DNA of 64,000 nucleotides from Riemerella anatipestifer ATCC 11845 = DSM 15868. GTDB lineage: Bacteria > Bacteroidota > Bacteroidia > Flavobacteriales > Weeksellaceae. Below are positions 47,101 to 55,240 of the stretch, piece by piece (the stretch's first letter is position 1; each line of letters opens with the position of its first letter). The DNA lies in contig NC_017045.1 in assembly GCF_000252855.1 (NCBI RefSeq), positions 1,054,001-1,118,000 on the forward strand, in the 5' to 3' direction. Under the pieces are notes generated by a model, which was given only the letters and a program-made list of their open reading frames with translations, was not told the origin of the DNA and searched no databases. The position numbers and the translations under genes were made by a program.

Positions 47101-48205
47101 AATATATAATATATCCACATCTGGAGGGCTCCTATATCAATATGGCAGAAAAGACCCTCTACCTTCTTTTGAAACCCCTGATGGAAAAAACTACCATATA
47201 TACACCAGCTCACATGATAATGTGAGTGATAAAAATACATACATCAAAATAGATAAAGATTCTTATTCAAGAGATTATACAATTGAATATAACACATATT
47301 CTAAATCTATTCTATCAACAGACAAAAAATACCAAAAATTAAGAAAAAATATCATATTTTCTATCAGAAATCCCCTTTCGTACATGATCCCTAGTAATTA
47401 TAATAATTTATACATTCTAGGAACAGATTGGGTTTCAGATGAACCTAATGAAGCTCATAATAGATGGGGGCATAGTGGAGATAAATCTGTATTTGATCCA
47501 TGCCCATATGGGTGGAAAATTCCAAATATAATATCAGGAAGCAGTGATGTTGCATTTCAAAAGGGAACAACCCCTTGGTATAAAAAAGGAATTAGTGAGG
47601 CTGATTATAAAACTCCTATAAATTCATATAATGGAAATACCATAAAACTAAACAATAAAATCATTGGGTATACCTTCCCATCTGATTATTCTATTGGCAA
47701 TTATTCTTTTATTGGCATAAAAGGATTTAGAGGAAACTCTATTCCCATCTCACAAAACCCTAGTCAACATTATTCAGGAGTATGGTCTTCAGGTTTCTCT
47801 TCTCATTATAAAGGCTTCGCCAATGGCATTTTGTTTGATAATATTCTTAATTCCATGCAAATAAAAAGGGACTTTGACCCCTATATGGCTTTAAATGTCA
47901 GATGTGTAAAATACGAAAAAGAACCTTTAATATTCAACATTAGTTTCCCCCATGTAATAAACAATCAACAAAGCAAGCTTATTGATAATAAAAACAATAT
48001 AACCATACATCCTAACCCAACACAAGATGTAGTATTTATATCAATTCAACAGTTTGAATATAAAATTATAAATACTAGCGGAGCTGTTATTAAACATGGA
48101 TATGAAAACTCATCAAAAGTAGACTTTTCTAATCTTCCATCAGGAGCGTATATACTACACATAAAAAATGGAATAGAAAAATCATTCAAAATTATAAAGA
48201 AGTAA
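44159..48205 (+). CDS. Large secreted protein with duplicated module and type IX sorting domain
   Basis: A 1348-residue protein exported by signal peptide (cut near YGQI) and then, by its C-terminal domain (about 1281-1348, with IHPNPTQD and a final KSFKIIKK), probably through the type IX system that includes SprA. The N-terminal part holds a PKD-like region (YYWEFNDG). Two long repeats follow. Each has YWSWH(V/I)WV(S/T)D (about residues 406 and 911), MDRNLG (about 448 and 956), LLYQ(W/Y)GRKDP and FDPCP(N/Y)GW. This resembles the FISUMP-type (Fibrobacter succinogenes major paralogous domain) pattern of Bacteroidota surface proteins. I know no enzymatic role. The gene is more AT-rich than its neighbours. 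Confidence 0.82.
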   Translation: MKISNIFATCLYLLTAIFSYGQIPSSSKFEIIPVNDSTFHFKSTYDNNDTYYWEFNDGVKTIVSIEKNPIVHFSSFNKIISKLTTESAFGRETSKREIYKLKEQYFNLSTGIDKNGSPLNDSGELDNNWNYVSSNGEKSTPYTRYAMSGWSSPITNNKSGVSNWITAGRTTTGYHYYHSRVFSVPNNTNAVLNLRSLSFVRGWTYLVKINDDNSEIENEITKTSWLSDGAKGWLNSRNPEVENYLIPSGKYYIKVKAYTNNSSQRQAINVNTSIRYEKNIYISDLETVESTVSKDYKLAPNSYIFDVDSENDGLYIPVKKAYEIWASASIPTGINQPINDTNKKLSAFVYWEDISGLIKSNIDYRLNLIGNSQSSVIEVPINKTVGKGNAVISFHIGENGNSTDPIYWSWHVWVTDNPYNGSKHRQGFEARQLEDGSTEIIPDEDWGWMDRNLGSTNNSFGKGLWKKSEGLLYQWGRKDPIPPLVTNMDDFYEIEGIIGKVRHPNAKYQNGAKTINDFTINSSSPQKFKNQLIKSIQNPLSLLYINLNYNNNPNLPYNWFGDTDNPNFPNYRLARLNLWSDNSKGISNEIDANADSSIKPYQTKSYFDPCPNGWRMPSVLVSHTTSDGWGTKDLGIRLDYSPFGFKTNITTKTFEMLKHHIIKPTNENVPSYMKGIKVYNKIGFDLTDVNEKNMGIFPGTGFIAKNKSYTDTHETYLWTATMMSWYYSNKTPHVEARSLRLVPDGDQKYIVDPRFPNVHGLFYYFPLSKNSTSDALACRCIKDPLYNINNYNFPTIYFKSTNNKIIYKEGLNNPNTYNVTKSNNEQVIEIPVSKAFSVYNQILSDNEILELGDLKANVFWTTNKDLIQNISINTPNSNLENLKNTKIVVKISPNQSGNALISLHNRSIKNPIYWSWHIWVSDTDIKPLPPYTTEPIDSTITNYVNYAQNNLSITTEFMDRNLGALNSFPTLQNPNNISEQEIYNISTSGGLLYQYGRKDPLPSFETPDGKNYHIYTSSHDNVSDKNTYIKIDKDSYSRDYTIEYNTYSKSILSTDKKYQKLRKNIIFSIRNPLSYMIPSNYNNLYILGTDWVSDEPNEAHNRWGHSGDKSVFDPCPYGWKIPNIISGSSDVAFQKGTTPWYKKGISEADYKTPINSYNGNTIKLNNKIIGYTFPSDYSIGNYSFIGIKGFRGNSIPISQNPSQHYSGVWSSGFSSHYKGFANGILFDNILNSMQIKRDFDPYMALNVRCVKYEKEPLIFNISFPHVINNQQSKLIDNKNNITIHPNPTQDVVFISIQQFEYKIINTSGAVIKHGYENSSKVDFSNLPSGAYILHIKNGIEKSFKIIKK

Positions 48206-48215
48206 ATAATCTTAT

Positions 48216-49283
48216 ATGGAAAATAACATCTCTCCATCTATACATAATAACTTTGATCTAATTAGACTCCTTGCTGCTATTCAGGTTGTTTTTAGACACA
48301 CTTTCTATAAGTATGATTTTCAGAGTGAAATTTTAAACTTTATAAAAGAGCTTATACTCGCATTCCCTGGTGTACCAATCTTTTTTATGGTTAGTGGCTT
48401 CCTTATTTATTGGTCTTTTGATAGAAATTCCAAAAATGTAAAAAAATATGCTAAAAATAGATTCTTCAGAATCTACCCCGCTCTTTGGTTTTGTCTTTTT
48501 GTTACTATCACAGTACTGTGGATTCATGATAAAAATCATACTATTTATAGTAATTTTGGTATATTCTTAACTTGGATATTAGGCCAATTAAGTATCATCC
48601 AATTCTGGACACCAGAGTTTTTAAAATTCTTTGGAGAAGGCTCTCCAAATGCTAGTCTTTGGAGTATCTGTGTAGAACTACAATTTTACTTTTTTGTACC
48701 TTTTCTATTTTTTTTAGTAAGAAAGTATAAAAATTACAAATTCTTTATATTCTTTATGTTTTTTACTTCTTCTATTATATTCAACCATTGGATATCTCAT
48801 TTTGATAAAAATTTTTTAATTTATAAATTGGGATTTGTATCTCTATCACAATACCTCTTCTATTTTATGCTTGGAATATTTTTCTACAATTACTGGGGAA
48901 CTATTAGACGATTTATTGAACAAAAATGTATTATTTGGACTTCATTATTCATATTTCTATATTTTTTATGCAAGAATCATATTGATATAGATCTTAACAA
49001 TTATTATCTACATTCTTTTTATAAAATAGCTTTTATAATATTATTAAATATCTCTATCCTATCTTTCGCTTTTAGCCAAAATAACATATCACATATTTTA
49101 TTAAGAGGACAAGATATTTCATATGGAATCTACATTTATCATATGCTTATTATCAATATCTTCATTCAAAATAGCTTATCCATACACAATAATTTTGTGA
49201 TAATTTTACTAATAACAATTATAGCCGCATCTTTATCTTGGTTTATTATAGAAAAACCTATTCTAAAAAGGATAAGGAAATGA
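48216..49283 (+). CDS. Acyltransferase family 3 membrane protein
   Basis: A 355-residue integral membrane protein with about ten hydrophobic segments. The N-terminal signature FDLIRLLAAIQVVFRHT carries the Arg and His typical of acyltransferase-3 enzymes such as OafA, which O-acetylate surface glycans. FFMVSGFLIYW and SLWSICVELQFYF are further family segments. It begins 10 bp after the sorting-domain gene and is strongly AT-rich, so the pair appears co-transcribed and possibly acquired together. The acceptor is unknown. A link to the secreted protein, such as glycan modification, is only suggested by position. Confidence 0.85.
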   Translation: MENNISPSIHNNFDLIRLLAAIQVVFRHTFYKYDFQSEILNFIKELILAFPGVPIFFMVSGFLIYWSFDRNSKNVKKYAKNRFFRIYPALWFCLFVTITVLWIHDKNHTIYSNFGIFLTWILGQLSIIQFWTPEFLKFFGEGSPNASLWSICVELQFYFFVPFLFFLVRKYKNYKFFIFFMFFTSSIIFNHWISHFDKNFLIYKLGFVSLSQYLFYFMLGIFFYNYWGTIRRFIEQKCIIWTSLFIFLYFLCKNHIDIDLNNYYLHSFYKIAFIILLNISILSFAFSQNNISHILLRGQDISYGIYIYHMLIINIFIQNSLSIHNNFVIILLITIIAASLSWFIIEKPILKRIRK

Positions 49284-49339
49284 CTAAGAGCCAAATAATT
49301 TCTTAAACACAGATCCTTAATCCTTAAAATTTTCCTCAT

Positions 49340-49376
49340 TAAAAAAATTAGGCATCAGTTTATAAAAACCAATGCC
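49340..49376 (-). terminator. Terminator of the SulP gene
   Basis: A hairpin with ggcat/atgcc outer arms and gttt/aaac inner arms is followed on the minus strand by a run of T. It lies about 33 bp past the SulP stop. Confidence 0.65.
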
Positions 49377-49408
49377 CAACTTCCTAGTGAAAAACTTATA
49401 AAATGAAA

Positions 49409-51013
49409 TTAAATTGCTTTACCATGACCAAGCTCTATATGAGAGTGTTGGTCTTTTTCATAATCTTTATAAGATGTTCTAAACCCTAATAATACAACTT
49501 CTATATCTTCTTCTTTTGCTCTTACATTAGCAAAATCTTGTATCAATTCTAACACATCTGTAGTAATATAAGAAGTATTTCTAGCATCTATAGTTACTTT
49601 AGAATTAGGTTTTATATTTTTTAAAGTCTTCTTGATAGCCGCTTTATTAAGGAACGACACCTCTTCTGCTAATCTGATAGTAACCTCATCAGCTTCATCT
49701 AAGTCTTCACGACTAAAATAGTACGCTCTTTTCATATTCCCTTGTAAAATATAGAATATAGAAATCGCCATACCTACTCCCACTCCTTTTAGTAAGTCTG
49801 TAGCCACAACCGCAACTACCGTAGCGATAAAAGGAATGAATTGGTACTTCCCTTTGTGCCAAAAGTGAGCAATTGTAGATGGTTTTGCTAATTTATATCC
49901 TACTAAAAGAAGTACCGCTGCTAGAGTAGCCAAAGGTATCTTATTAAGGATAACAGGTATAGATATTGCACAAACTAATAACAATACGCCATGTATAATA
50001 GCCGAAACTTTAGATGTAGCTCCCGCATTGGCATTAGCAGAAGAACGAACTACTACTGAAGTCATTGGAAGCCCTCCAATAAAGGCACTCACCATATTAC
50101 CTATCCCTTGAGCTCTAAGCTCTAAGTTGGTATCTGTAATTCTTCTTTTATTATCTAATCTATCCGCAGCTTCAATACATAATAATGTTTCTATAGAAGC
50201 TACAATAGCTATAGTAGCCCCCACTACCCAAATTTGGGGGTTAGTAAATCCTGAAAAATCAGGCAATACAATCATATTTTTAAAATCTTCAGCAGATTGA
50301 GGTACTGGCAGATTAACTAAATGTTCTTCACTTATCGCTAAAGAGCTTCCACTAGCCTTGAAAAACTCATTTAATAAAATACCTACCGCTACCGCCACTA
50401 ATGCTCCTGGTAACATTTTAAGTTTTCTAAGTGCTGCCACATTGTCCCACAACAAAAGAATCGCAAGAGAAACTAATGTTACTATAATTGCCCCCATATG
50501 CACCGATGAGCTAAGATTTTGAAGATAGCTAGATATAGAATCAAGATTATAGCCGTTGTCAAAAATGGTTTCATTTCCTTCAAAATCACTATCATATCCT
50601 AAAGCGTGCGGGATTTGTTTCATAATAATGATAACTCCAATACCAGCAAGCATACCTTCTATCACATTAGTAGGGAAATAATTAGAAATACTACCTGCAC
50701 GCACAAATCCTAAAATCAACTGTATTACACCTGCTATAATACCCGCGCAAAGAAAAAGCTCAAACGCTCCTAAATCTGTAATAGCTGTAAGGATAATCGC
50801 TGTTAAACCAGCAGCAGGTCCTGATACTGATATATGCGAATTACTAATATAACCTACCACAATACCACCTATAATACCAGAAATAATACCAGAAAGCGGC
50901 GGTGCTCCAGATGCTAATGCAATTCCTAAACACAATGGTAATGCTACCAAGAATACCACAAGTCCTGAAGGAAAGTTTTCTTTAAAACCTCCTAATAAAG
51001 ATGTCTTTTTCAT
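49409..51013 (-). CDS. SulP-family anion transporter (probable bicarbonate transporter)
   Basis: A 534-residue membrane protein of the SLC26/SulP family. The N-terminal amphipathic segment FKENFPSGLVVFLVALPLCLGIALASGAP and AISGPAAGLTAI-like turns (SVSGPAAGLTAI) mark the family. About 10-14 membrane segments follow. A C-terminal STAS domain (about 440-520, with VTIDARNTSYITTDVLELI) completes the layout. SulP proteins carry sulfate or bicarbonate. Here a beta-carbonic anhydrase gene lies two genes upstream in the same direction, which favours bicarbonate. I chose Met 51013 over a start 15 codons upstream, since the extension is out of character and the family start follows. Confidence 0.88.
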   Translation of the reverse strand: MKKTSLLGGFKENFPSGLVVFLVALPLCLGIALASGAPPLSGIISGIIGGIVVGYISNSHISVSGPAAGLTAIILTAITDLGAFELFLCAGIIAGVIQLILGFVRAGSISNYFPTNVIEGMLAGIGVIIIMKQIPHALGYDSDFEGNETIFDNGYNLDSISSYLQNLSSSVHMGAIIVTLVSLAILLLWDNVAALRKLKMLPGALVAVAVGILLNEFFKASGSSLAISEEHLVNLPVPQSAEDFKNMIVLPDFSGFTNPQIWVVGATIAIVASIETLLCIEAADRLDNKRRITDTNLELRAQGIGNMVSAFIGGLPMTSVVVRSSANANAGATSKVSAIIHGVLLLVCAISIPVILNKIPLATLAAVLLLVGYKLAKPSTIAHFWHKGKYQFIPFIATVVAVVATDLLKGVGVGMAISIFYILQGNMKRAYYFSREDLDEADEVTIRLAEEVSFLNKAAIKKTLKNIKPNSKVTIDARNTSYITTDVLELIQDFANVRAKEEDIEVVLLGFRTSYKDYEKDQHSHIELGHGKAI

Positions 51014-51154
51014 TTTAAATATTGAAATAATTAGAACTCTCGTTTCTACAATAACCAATAACCTCTCTAAGAGAATTTACCGTTATTTCAAACGACTAAA
51101 AATTGATAAAATATCAAGCTGAACCTCCTCAGATAAGAAGAGATAGTAGTAATA

Positions 51155-51451
51155 TTATGCTTCTGGAGGCGTATAATGCACCGATAAGAACGGTGAGAGA
51201 AGAGCTGCATCATCAGAACTTATAAACACTCTACTGGCGTATTTATAGCTAGACAACAAGGAAAAATCCTGCAAACTCATAACTTCCGAAATCATTTTCT
51301 CCGAAAACGAAATGGTTTCTCCAGACTGTGTTTCTTCTTCAGAGATTGTAAAAGTAACTATTGAAATGTCTTCACCAAACATCTTGGCGATACTTGGTAA
51401 CGCCATAAAGTTTAGGAAAATCATCAACAATAAAATACTTTTAAACCTCAT
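51155..51451 (-). CDS. Small secreted protein of unknown function between carbonic anhydrase and SulP
   Basis: A 98-residue protein with a signal peptide (MRFKSILLLMIFLNFMALPSIA). The mature part is short, acidic and Ser-rich (SEEETQSGETISFSEKM) and ends in VHYTPPEA. No known domain is recognised. It begins 11 bp after the carbonic anhydrase stop, and the SulP gene follows about 140 bp later, all on one strand. The conserved-looking order hints at a periplasmic helper for anion transport, but this is inference. It could be non-coding, though a clean signal peptide and tight spacing argue for a gene. Confidence 0.6.
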   Translation of the reverse strand: MRFKSILLLMIFLNFMALPSIAKMFGEDISIVTFTISEEETQSGETISFSEKMISEVMSLQDFSLLSSYKYASRVFISSDDAALLSPFLSVHYTPPEA

Positions 51452-51462
51452 CTAAAAAACTT

Positions 51463-52146
51463 TTAAGGGTTTAGATTTTTGTTATTTCTTCTACTCATTA
51501 CCCAATCAGAATCTGTTAGATTGTAGATTTTTTGAATATCTTTAAGCATCTTAGCAAAATCAAGATTCAAATCTATCAACTTACCAGTTCTTAAATCAAA
51601 CACCCACCCGTGTACAATAGGAAACTCCTCTAAAATGTATCTTTCTTGCACACACGCCATTTTAATTACATTGATGCATTGCTCCTGAACATTCAGCTCT
51701 ACCAATCTATCGAAACGCTTATGTTCGTCTTCGATAGCGTCTAGCTCCGCTTGGTGTAACCTGTAAACATCTCTAATAGTTCTCAACCAAGGATTAAGCA
51801 ATCCTAAATCCTGAGAAGACATAGCAGCTTTTACACCTCCACAATTATAATGCCCACATACCACAATGTGCTTTACTTTAAGATGTTCTACGGCATATTG
51901 TATAACTGCTGTAGAACTCATATCTAAAGTATTTACCACATTAGCTATATTTCTGTGAACAAACACTTCGCCCGGCTGAGCTCCCATTAACTCCTCTGCC
52001 GTTGCTCTACTATCCGAACATCCAATGTAAAGAAAATCTGGAGTTTGATTTTTAGCTAAATTTTTGAAAAAATCAGCATCTCCACCCAGTTTACTTTCTA
52101 CCCACTTTTTGTTGTTTTCGAAAATTACTTGATACGAATTTGGCAT
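51463..52146 (-). CDS. Beta-class carbonic anhydrase
   Basis: It interconverts carbon dioxide and bicarbonate. The 227-residue protein has the beta-class zinc motif: Cys43, Asp45 and Arg47 in CSDSR, and His99 and Cys102 in HYNCGG. A long C-terminal helix region follows. No signal peptide is seen, so it is cytoplasmic. A -7 element TATATTTG lies at 52236-52229. It heads a minus-strand group with a small secreted protein and a SulP transporter, which suggests bicarbonate supply for anaplerosis, for example for AccA-containing acetyl-CoA carboxylase. Confidence 0.94.
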   Translation of the reverse strand: MPNSYQVIFENNKKWVESKLGGDADFFKNLAKNQTPDFLYIGCSDSRATAEELMGAQPGEVFVHRNIANVVNTLDMSSTAVIQYAVEHLKVKHIVVCGHYNCGGVKAAMSSQDLGLLNPWLRTIRDVYRLHQAELDAIEDEHKRFDRLVELNVQEQCINVIKMACVQERYILEEFPIVHGWVFDLRTGKLIDLNLDFAKMLKDIQKIYNLTDSDWVMSRRNNKNLNP

Positions 52147-52279
52147 AATATATAAATTTTAAAATTAGTCTCCTCGTTTTGAATAATTTTCAAACTATCG
52201 TCAACACCCTAGGGTATCAAGAATTATGCAAATATAATGTTTTTGAACCAATTAAAGTATTTTTTAACACTTTTTATAA

Positions 52280-52837
52280 TTAAACTTTATGGTTAATATA
52301 ACCCTCCGTTGCTTGGTCGTTAGGGATAATTTGTGCTGGATTCCCCATAACTATAACTACAGAACCACTAGATACATCGGTATTCACATACGCATTAGGG
52401 GCTATAAGGACGTTATTCCCTATAGTTATCCCACCCACAATTACAGCATTAGCCCCAATCCAAACTTCATCTCCAATGGTAGGCACGCCCTGCTTTTTGC
52501 CTCGGTTCTGCTGACCTATGGTAACCCCTTGTGCTATATTGCAATTTTTACCAATAATGGTTTTCGGATTGATAACCACCGCTCCCCAATGTCCCAAATA
52601 AAAACCTTCGCCTATTTGAGTTTCAGGATAAATCTGAAAACCATATTTTATTTGATAGTGCCTAAGAATAAATCGTACAATAAACCCTAAAAAAGGAGTA
52701 CTTCTATATTTCTGTGCTTTACGAAACCAATAAATATAATGCAGATTAGGGCTGAAGCATTTTTTCAAAACCTGAATCCCAGAAAGCCACTTTCCACTCT
52801 CTCGGTAGAAGTCTTTTTGTATAGTAGTGTAATTCAT
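52280..52837 (-). CDS. Hexapeptide-repeat acetyltransferase (serine acetyltransferase-like)
   Basis: A 185-residue left-handed beta-helix protein. From about residue 70 it shows repeated isoleucine-patch hexapeptides (IGEGFYLGH, TIIGKNCNI, IGDEVWIGANAVI, TIGNNVLIAP). GHWGAVVINP and the NIAQGVTIGQ segment resemble serine acetyltransferase-type enzymes. In surface-polysaccharide clusters such proteins acetylate sugars. It is the distal gene of the minus-strand polysaccharide block. A 211-bp gap with an odd GC-rich element separates it from the next gene upstream, and a -7 element TATCTTTG lies at 52870-52863. The fold is firm; the acceptor is unknown. Confidence 0.85.
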   Translation of the reverse strand: MNYTTIQKDFYRESGKWLSGIQVLKKCFSPNLHYIYWFRKAQKYRSTPFLGFIVRFILRHYQIKYGFQIYPETQIGEGFYLGHWGAVVINPKTIIGKNCNIAQGVTIGQQNRGKKQGVPTIGDEVWIGANAVIVGGITIGNNVLIAPNAYVNTDVSSGSVVIVMGNPAQIIPNDQATEGYINHKV

Positions 52838-52888
52838 CTAAGTCCGCTTGATAAACTTATGGCAAAGATAGAGAAATATCTCTATAAT

Positions 52889-53042
52889 ATCTAGACCGTG
52901 CGTGAGGGCGAAAGGCATTGTGGGAGCTCATCTTATAAAAAATGAAAGGAATCAGCCTTCGATTTTATAAGATAGCGACTGCCCGAAGACCGACCCGAGC
53001 CTAAGCCACTGCAAGGACTAGGGGCACGCCCTAATAAAAAAA
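52889..53042 (-). repeat. GC-rich structured intergenic element (repeat-like)
   Basis: This 150-bp non-coding stretch between two AT-rich genes is much richer in G and C, including gaccgtgcgtgagggcg and ggggcacgccc. It contains an 11-bp perfect inverted repeat, atcttataaaa (52930-52940) and ttttataagat (52973-52983), and other short complementary segments. It resembles intergenic repeats I recall from other flavobacterial genomes (a gggcgtgcccc end and a ccctcacgcac end on the minus strand). No second copy is seen in this window, so repetition is not shown here. It may be a repeat, a small RNA or the 3' end of the upstream transcript. Confidence 0.5.
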
Positions 53043-53048
53043 GCGGCT

Positions 53049-54197
53049 CTAACTATCTAAGATTTGCATTATCTTCTCCACAGAATTGGTAAGATTGAAT
53101 GGCATTTGGTAATCTTTTAGTTTTTCTTGATAGGTTTGAAAATACTGTGGATTGGTAAGTGCCTTTTTCATTCCTTGGTAAATACCTTCTTCTGAATTAT
53201 CTACAATAAATCCTAGCTCTCCATCTAAGAGCATCTCTCTAACCCCAGAAACATCTGTTGCGATAATATTCTTTCTCAAAGTAATCGCTTCAAACAACAC
53301 GGTAGGATAGCCCTCGTACCTCGAACTTAAAATATAGAAATCGGCATTTTTGAAATACGGATATGGGTTATCTGTAAAGCCTAGCATCTCCGCCGTGCTA
53401 TCTATTCTAAGTTCTGTTTTGAGTTTTTGGATATTATCAAAATCATAGCCATCCCCTATAATCTTCACAAGATGTGGCAGACCTTCATCCAAAAGCCTTT
53501 TGTGTACTTTGAGAAGTCTATCAAACCCCTTTTGTGGAAACACTGTACCCACGGATACAAAGGTAGGCAGATTTGTGTGTGATAATTTCCCTAGCTCACT
53601 TTTATTAAGAATTTCTTGTGTGTCTACTGGATTATAAACCCTAATGATTTTATTTTTTTCTGTCTCGCTTTGGGCTAAACCGTCAAAGTCTTTCTGTATA
53701 TGCTCGGATATGACCATAATCTTATCGTATCCAAAAAACTTTCTAATTTCAGCATCTGTATAATTGTGAAATTCGATTTTTCTTAAATCATTATGTATCC
53801 AAATGATTTTCTTAGATTGTTTCAACGGCGAATTTAACACCTCATCTCTAAAACCGTGTATGGCAGCTAATTCAATATCATACTTTTTACCTTTGAGAAT
53901 AAAATGATACAGTAATTTTGGAAACTTTTTTAGTATTCCTTGATAAATAACTCTAAACGCTTTTTGAGGAATATCCTGCAAACGATTAGTGGTTATCATT
54001 TCCCCTTTGTTTAGATATAAAACATTAACCCAACTAGGAACTTCCGATAGATATTTCCCCGAGTATAAATTGAGTAACAAGTCCACCTCATACTTATCTG
54101 GCGGAAGGTTTTTAAGAAAAGTTACCAGTACCTTCTCCGCTCCACCATGTCTCAATGAACCTATACGAATGAGAAGTTTCTTTTTTCCATCACTCAT
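53049..54197 (-). CDS. Glycosyltransferase family 4
   Basis: A 382-residue GT-B-fold glycosyltransferase. The N-terminal half starts IRIGSLRHGGAEKVL, a nucleotide-sugar-enzyme pattern with a glycine-rich acceptor loop. The C-terminal half has FVSVGTVFPQKGFDRLL and the donor-binding EGYPTVLFEA motif with the paired Glu of the family. The product probably adds one sugar of a surface polysaccharide at the cytoplasmic face. Its N-terminus is clearly paralogous to the glycosyltransferase at 57589-58755. The start overlaps nothing; 2 bp separate it from the SGNH gene stop. Confidence 0.9.
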   Translation of the reverse strand: MSDGKKKLLIRIGSLRHGGAEKVLVTFLKNLPPDKYEVDLLLNLYSGKYLSEVPSWVNVLYLNKGEMITTNRLQDIPQKAFRVIYQGILKKFPKLLYHFILKGKKYDIELAAIHGFRDEVLNSPLKQSKKIIWIHNDLRKIEFHNYTDAEIRKFFGYDKIMVISEHIQKDFDGLAQSETEKNKIIRVYNPVDTQEILNKSELGKLSHTNLPTFVSVGTVFPQKGFDRLLKVHKRLLDEGLPHLVKIIGDGYDFDNIQKLKTELRIDSTAEMLGFTDNPYPYFKNADFYILSSRYEGYPTVLFEAITLRKNIIATDVSGVREMLLDGELGFIVDNSEEGIYQGMKKALTNPQYFQTYQEKLKDYQMPFNLTNSVEKIMQILDS

Positions 54198-54199
54198 AT

Positions 54200-55132
54200 C
54201 TATCTTTTTAAGGTTTTTAAATAAGTAATAAAACTTTCGTTAAACTTAACGACCGCCTCTTGGTTAAGATGATTACTGTCGTAAAAGTCTATAGTATCGT
54301 TTAAAGGTAATTCGCCATAAAAATTCTTATAAGTCCCCATAGTTGATAGAAGACTATCCACAGATTTATTATTAGTTTTAGACTCATAAAGTTTCTTAGT
54401 AATGGGGGCTTGAACTAAAATATAGGGTATATTTCTTTTCTTGATATAGTCTAAGTTTTCCTTCAGAGCCTCAATTTGTTTAGGGTTAAGTTCCCACTTG
54501 CCTTTTGCTTCTTCTAGCATTGGATTTTTTCTAAACTTTGTTTCCACAAAACCACCTCCCTGCACATAAACATCATCATTCTGTATACTTGGTTCAGAAA
54601 ATGTTTTATTTAAACCTAATATTTGTCTATATAAACCATAAATAGCTGTATTAAAAACTGCTAAGTGCCTAGTACGCCGTACCATTTCAATAGCATTAAC
54701 ATCTATTTTATTGTTACTTAACATATCCAAAGAAGACTCTACACCATCAGCCGAAAGCGTTCCTGCATACACTTCGTAAACTATCATTTTAGGTTTTATC
54801 CTATCCAAATATTGCTTGAGTAACACCTGCGTGTTAATAGGTGATTGCGAACTAGAACCTAAATTAAATGAAGAAATACCATTTTTACTAAATACCCTAG
54901 TATCAAAACCTCGATAAGCGTGTGATGACCCTAAAAATAAAATATCTGGACTTTTTTCTAGATTGCCAACATCTCTGGTTCTGGAAAACAAATGACCATA
55001 GCACCCCACACAGTTTCTCACATTCTTAGCCATAAATGGTGGCATTATCTGGCTCCATATTGGCAAAACTACTACATAGAACACACTTCCAAAAACGGAG
55101 AAAAATATAATCTTTTTTATAAATGATTTCAT
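54200..55132 (-). CDS. Membrane-anchored SGNH-like acyltransferase partner of MBOAT
   Basis: A 310-residue protein with one N-terminal membrane anchor (about 4-30) and a domain facing the periplasm. A serine-containing block I (ILFLGSSHAYRGFD) and a distal FYDSNHLNQEA give the Ser/Asp/His set expected of SGNH-type esterases/acyltransferases, as in AlgJ, PatB or DltD relatives. It directly follows the MBOAT gene; together they form the usual pair that passes an acetyl group across the membrane and onto a glycan. With the MBOAT reading frame restored, only 5 bp would separate the two genes. Confidence 0.75.
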   Translation of the reverse strand: MKSFIKKIIFFSVFGSVFYVVVLPIWSQIMPPFMAKNVRNCVGCYGHLFSRTRDVGNLEKSPDILFLGSSHAYRGFDTRVFSKNGISSFNLGSSSQSPINTQVLLKQYLDRIKPKMIVYEVYAGTLSADGVESSLDMLSNNKIDVNAIEMVRRTRHLAVFNTAIYGLYRQILGLNKTFSEPSIQNDDVYVQGGGFVETKFRKNPMLEEAKGKWELNPKQIEALKENLDYIKKRNIPYILVQAPITKKLYESKTNNKSVDSLLSTMGTYKNFYGELPLNDTIDFYDSNHLNQEAVVKFNESFITYLKTLKR

Positions 55133-55137
55133 ATCTA

Positions 55138-55240
55138 TTAAAACTGAAAATAAATAAATGGTGTCTCGTTAGTCTGCATAAATAGACCGATTAAAAGAAG
55201 GAGAAAAGAATAAAATAACCATCTCACAATCAGTAAATTA
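55138..55240 (-). other. Out-of-frame C-terminal segment of the MBOAT gene
   Basis: Just past the G7 tract, another frame encodes NLLIVRWLFYSF, then a hydrophobic LLLLIGLFMQTNETP stretch, and ends in FIYFQF followed by TAA at 55140-55138. This is a membrane helix plus the FIYFQF-type ending seen in AlgI-like MBOAT proteins. It is the natural end of the gene, lost from the current frame. One added G (8) or two removed (5) would join it. Confidence 0.8.
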
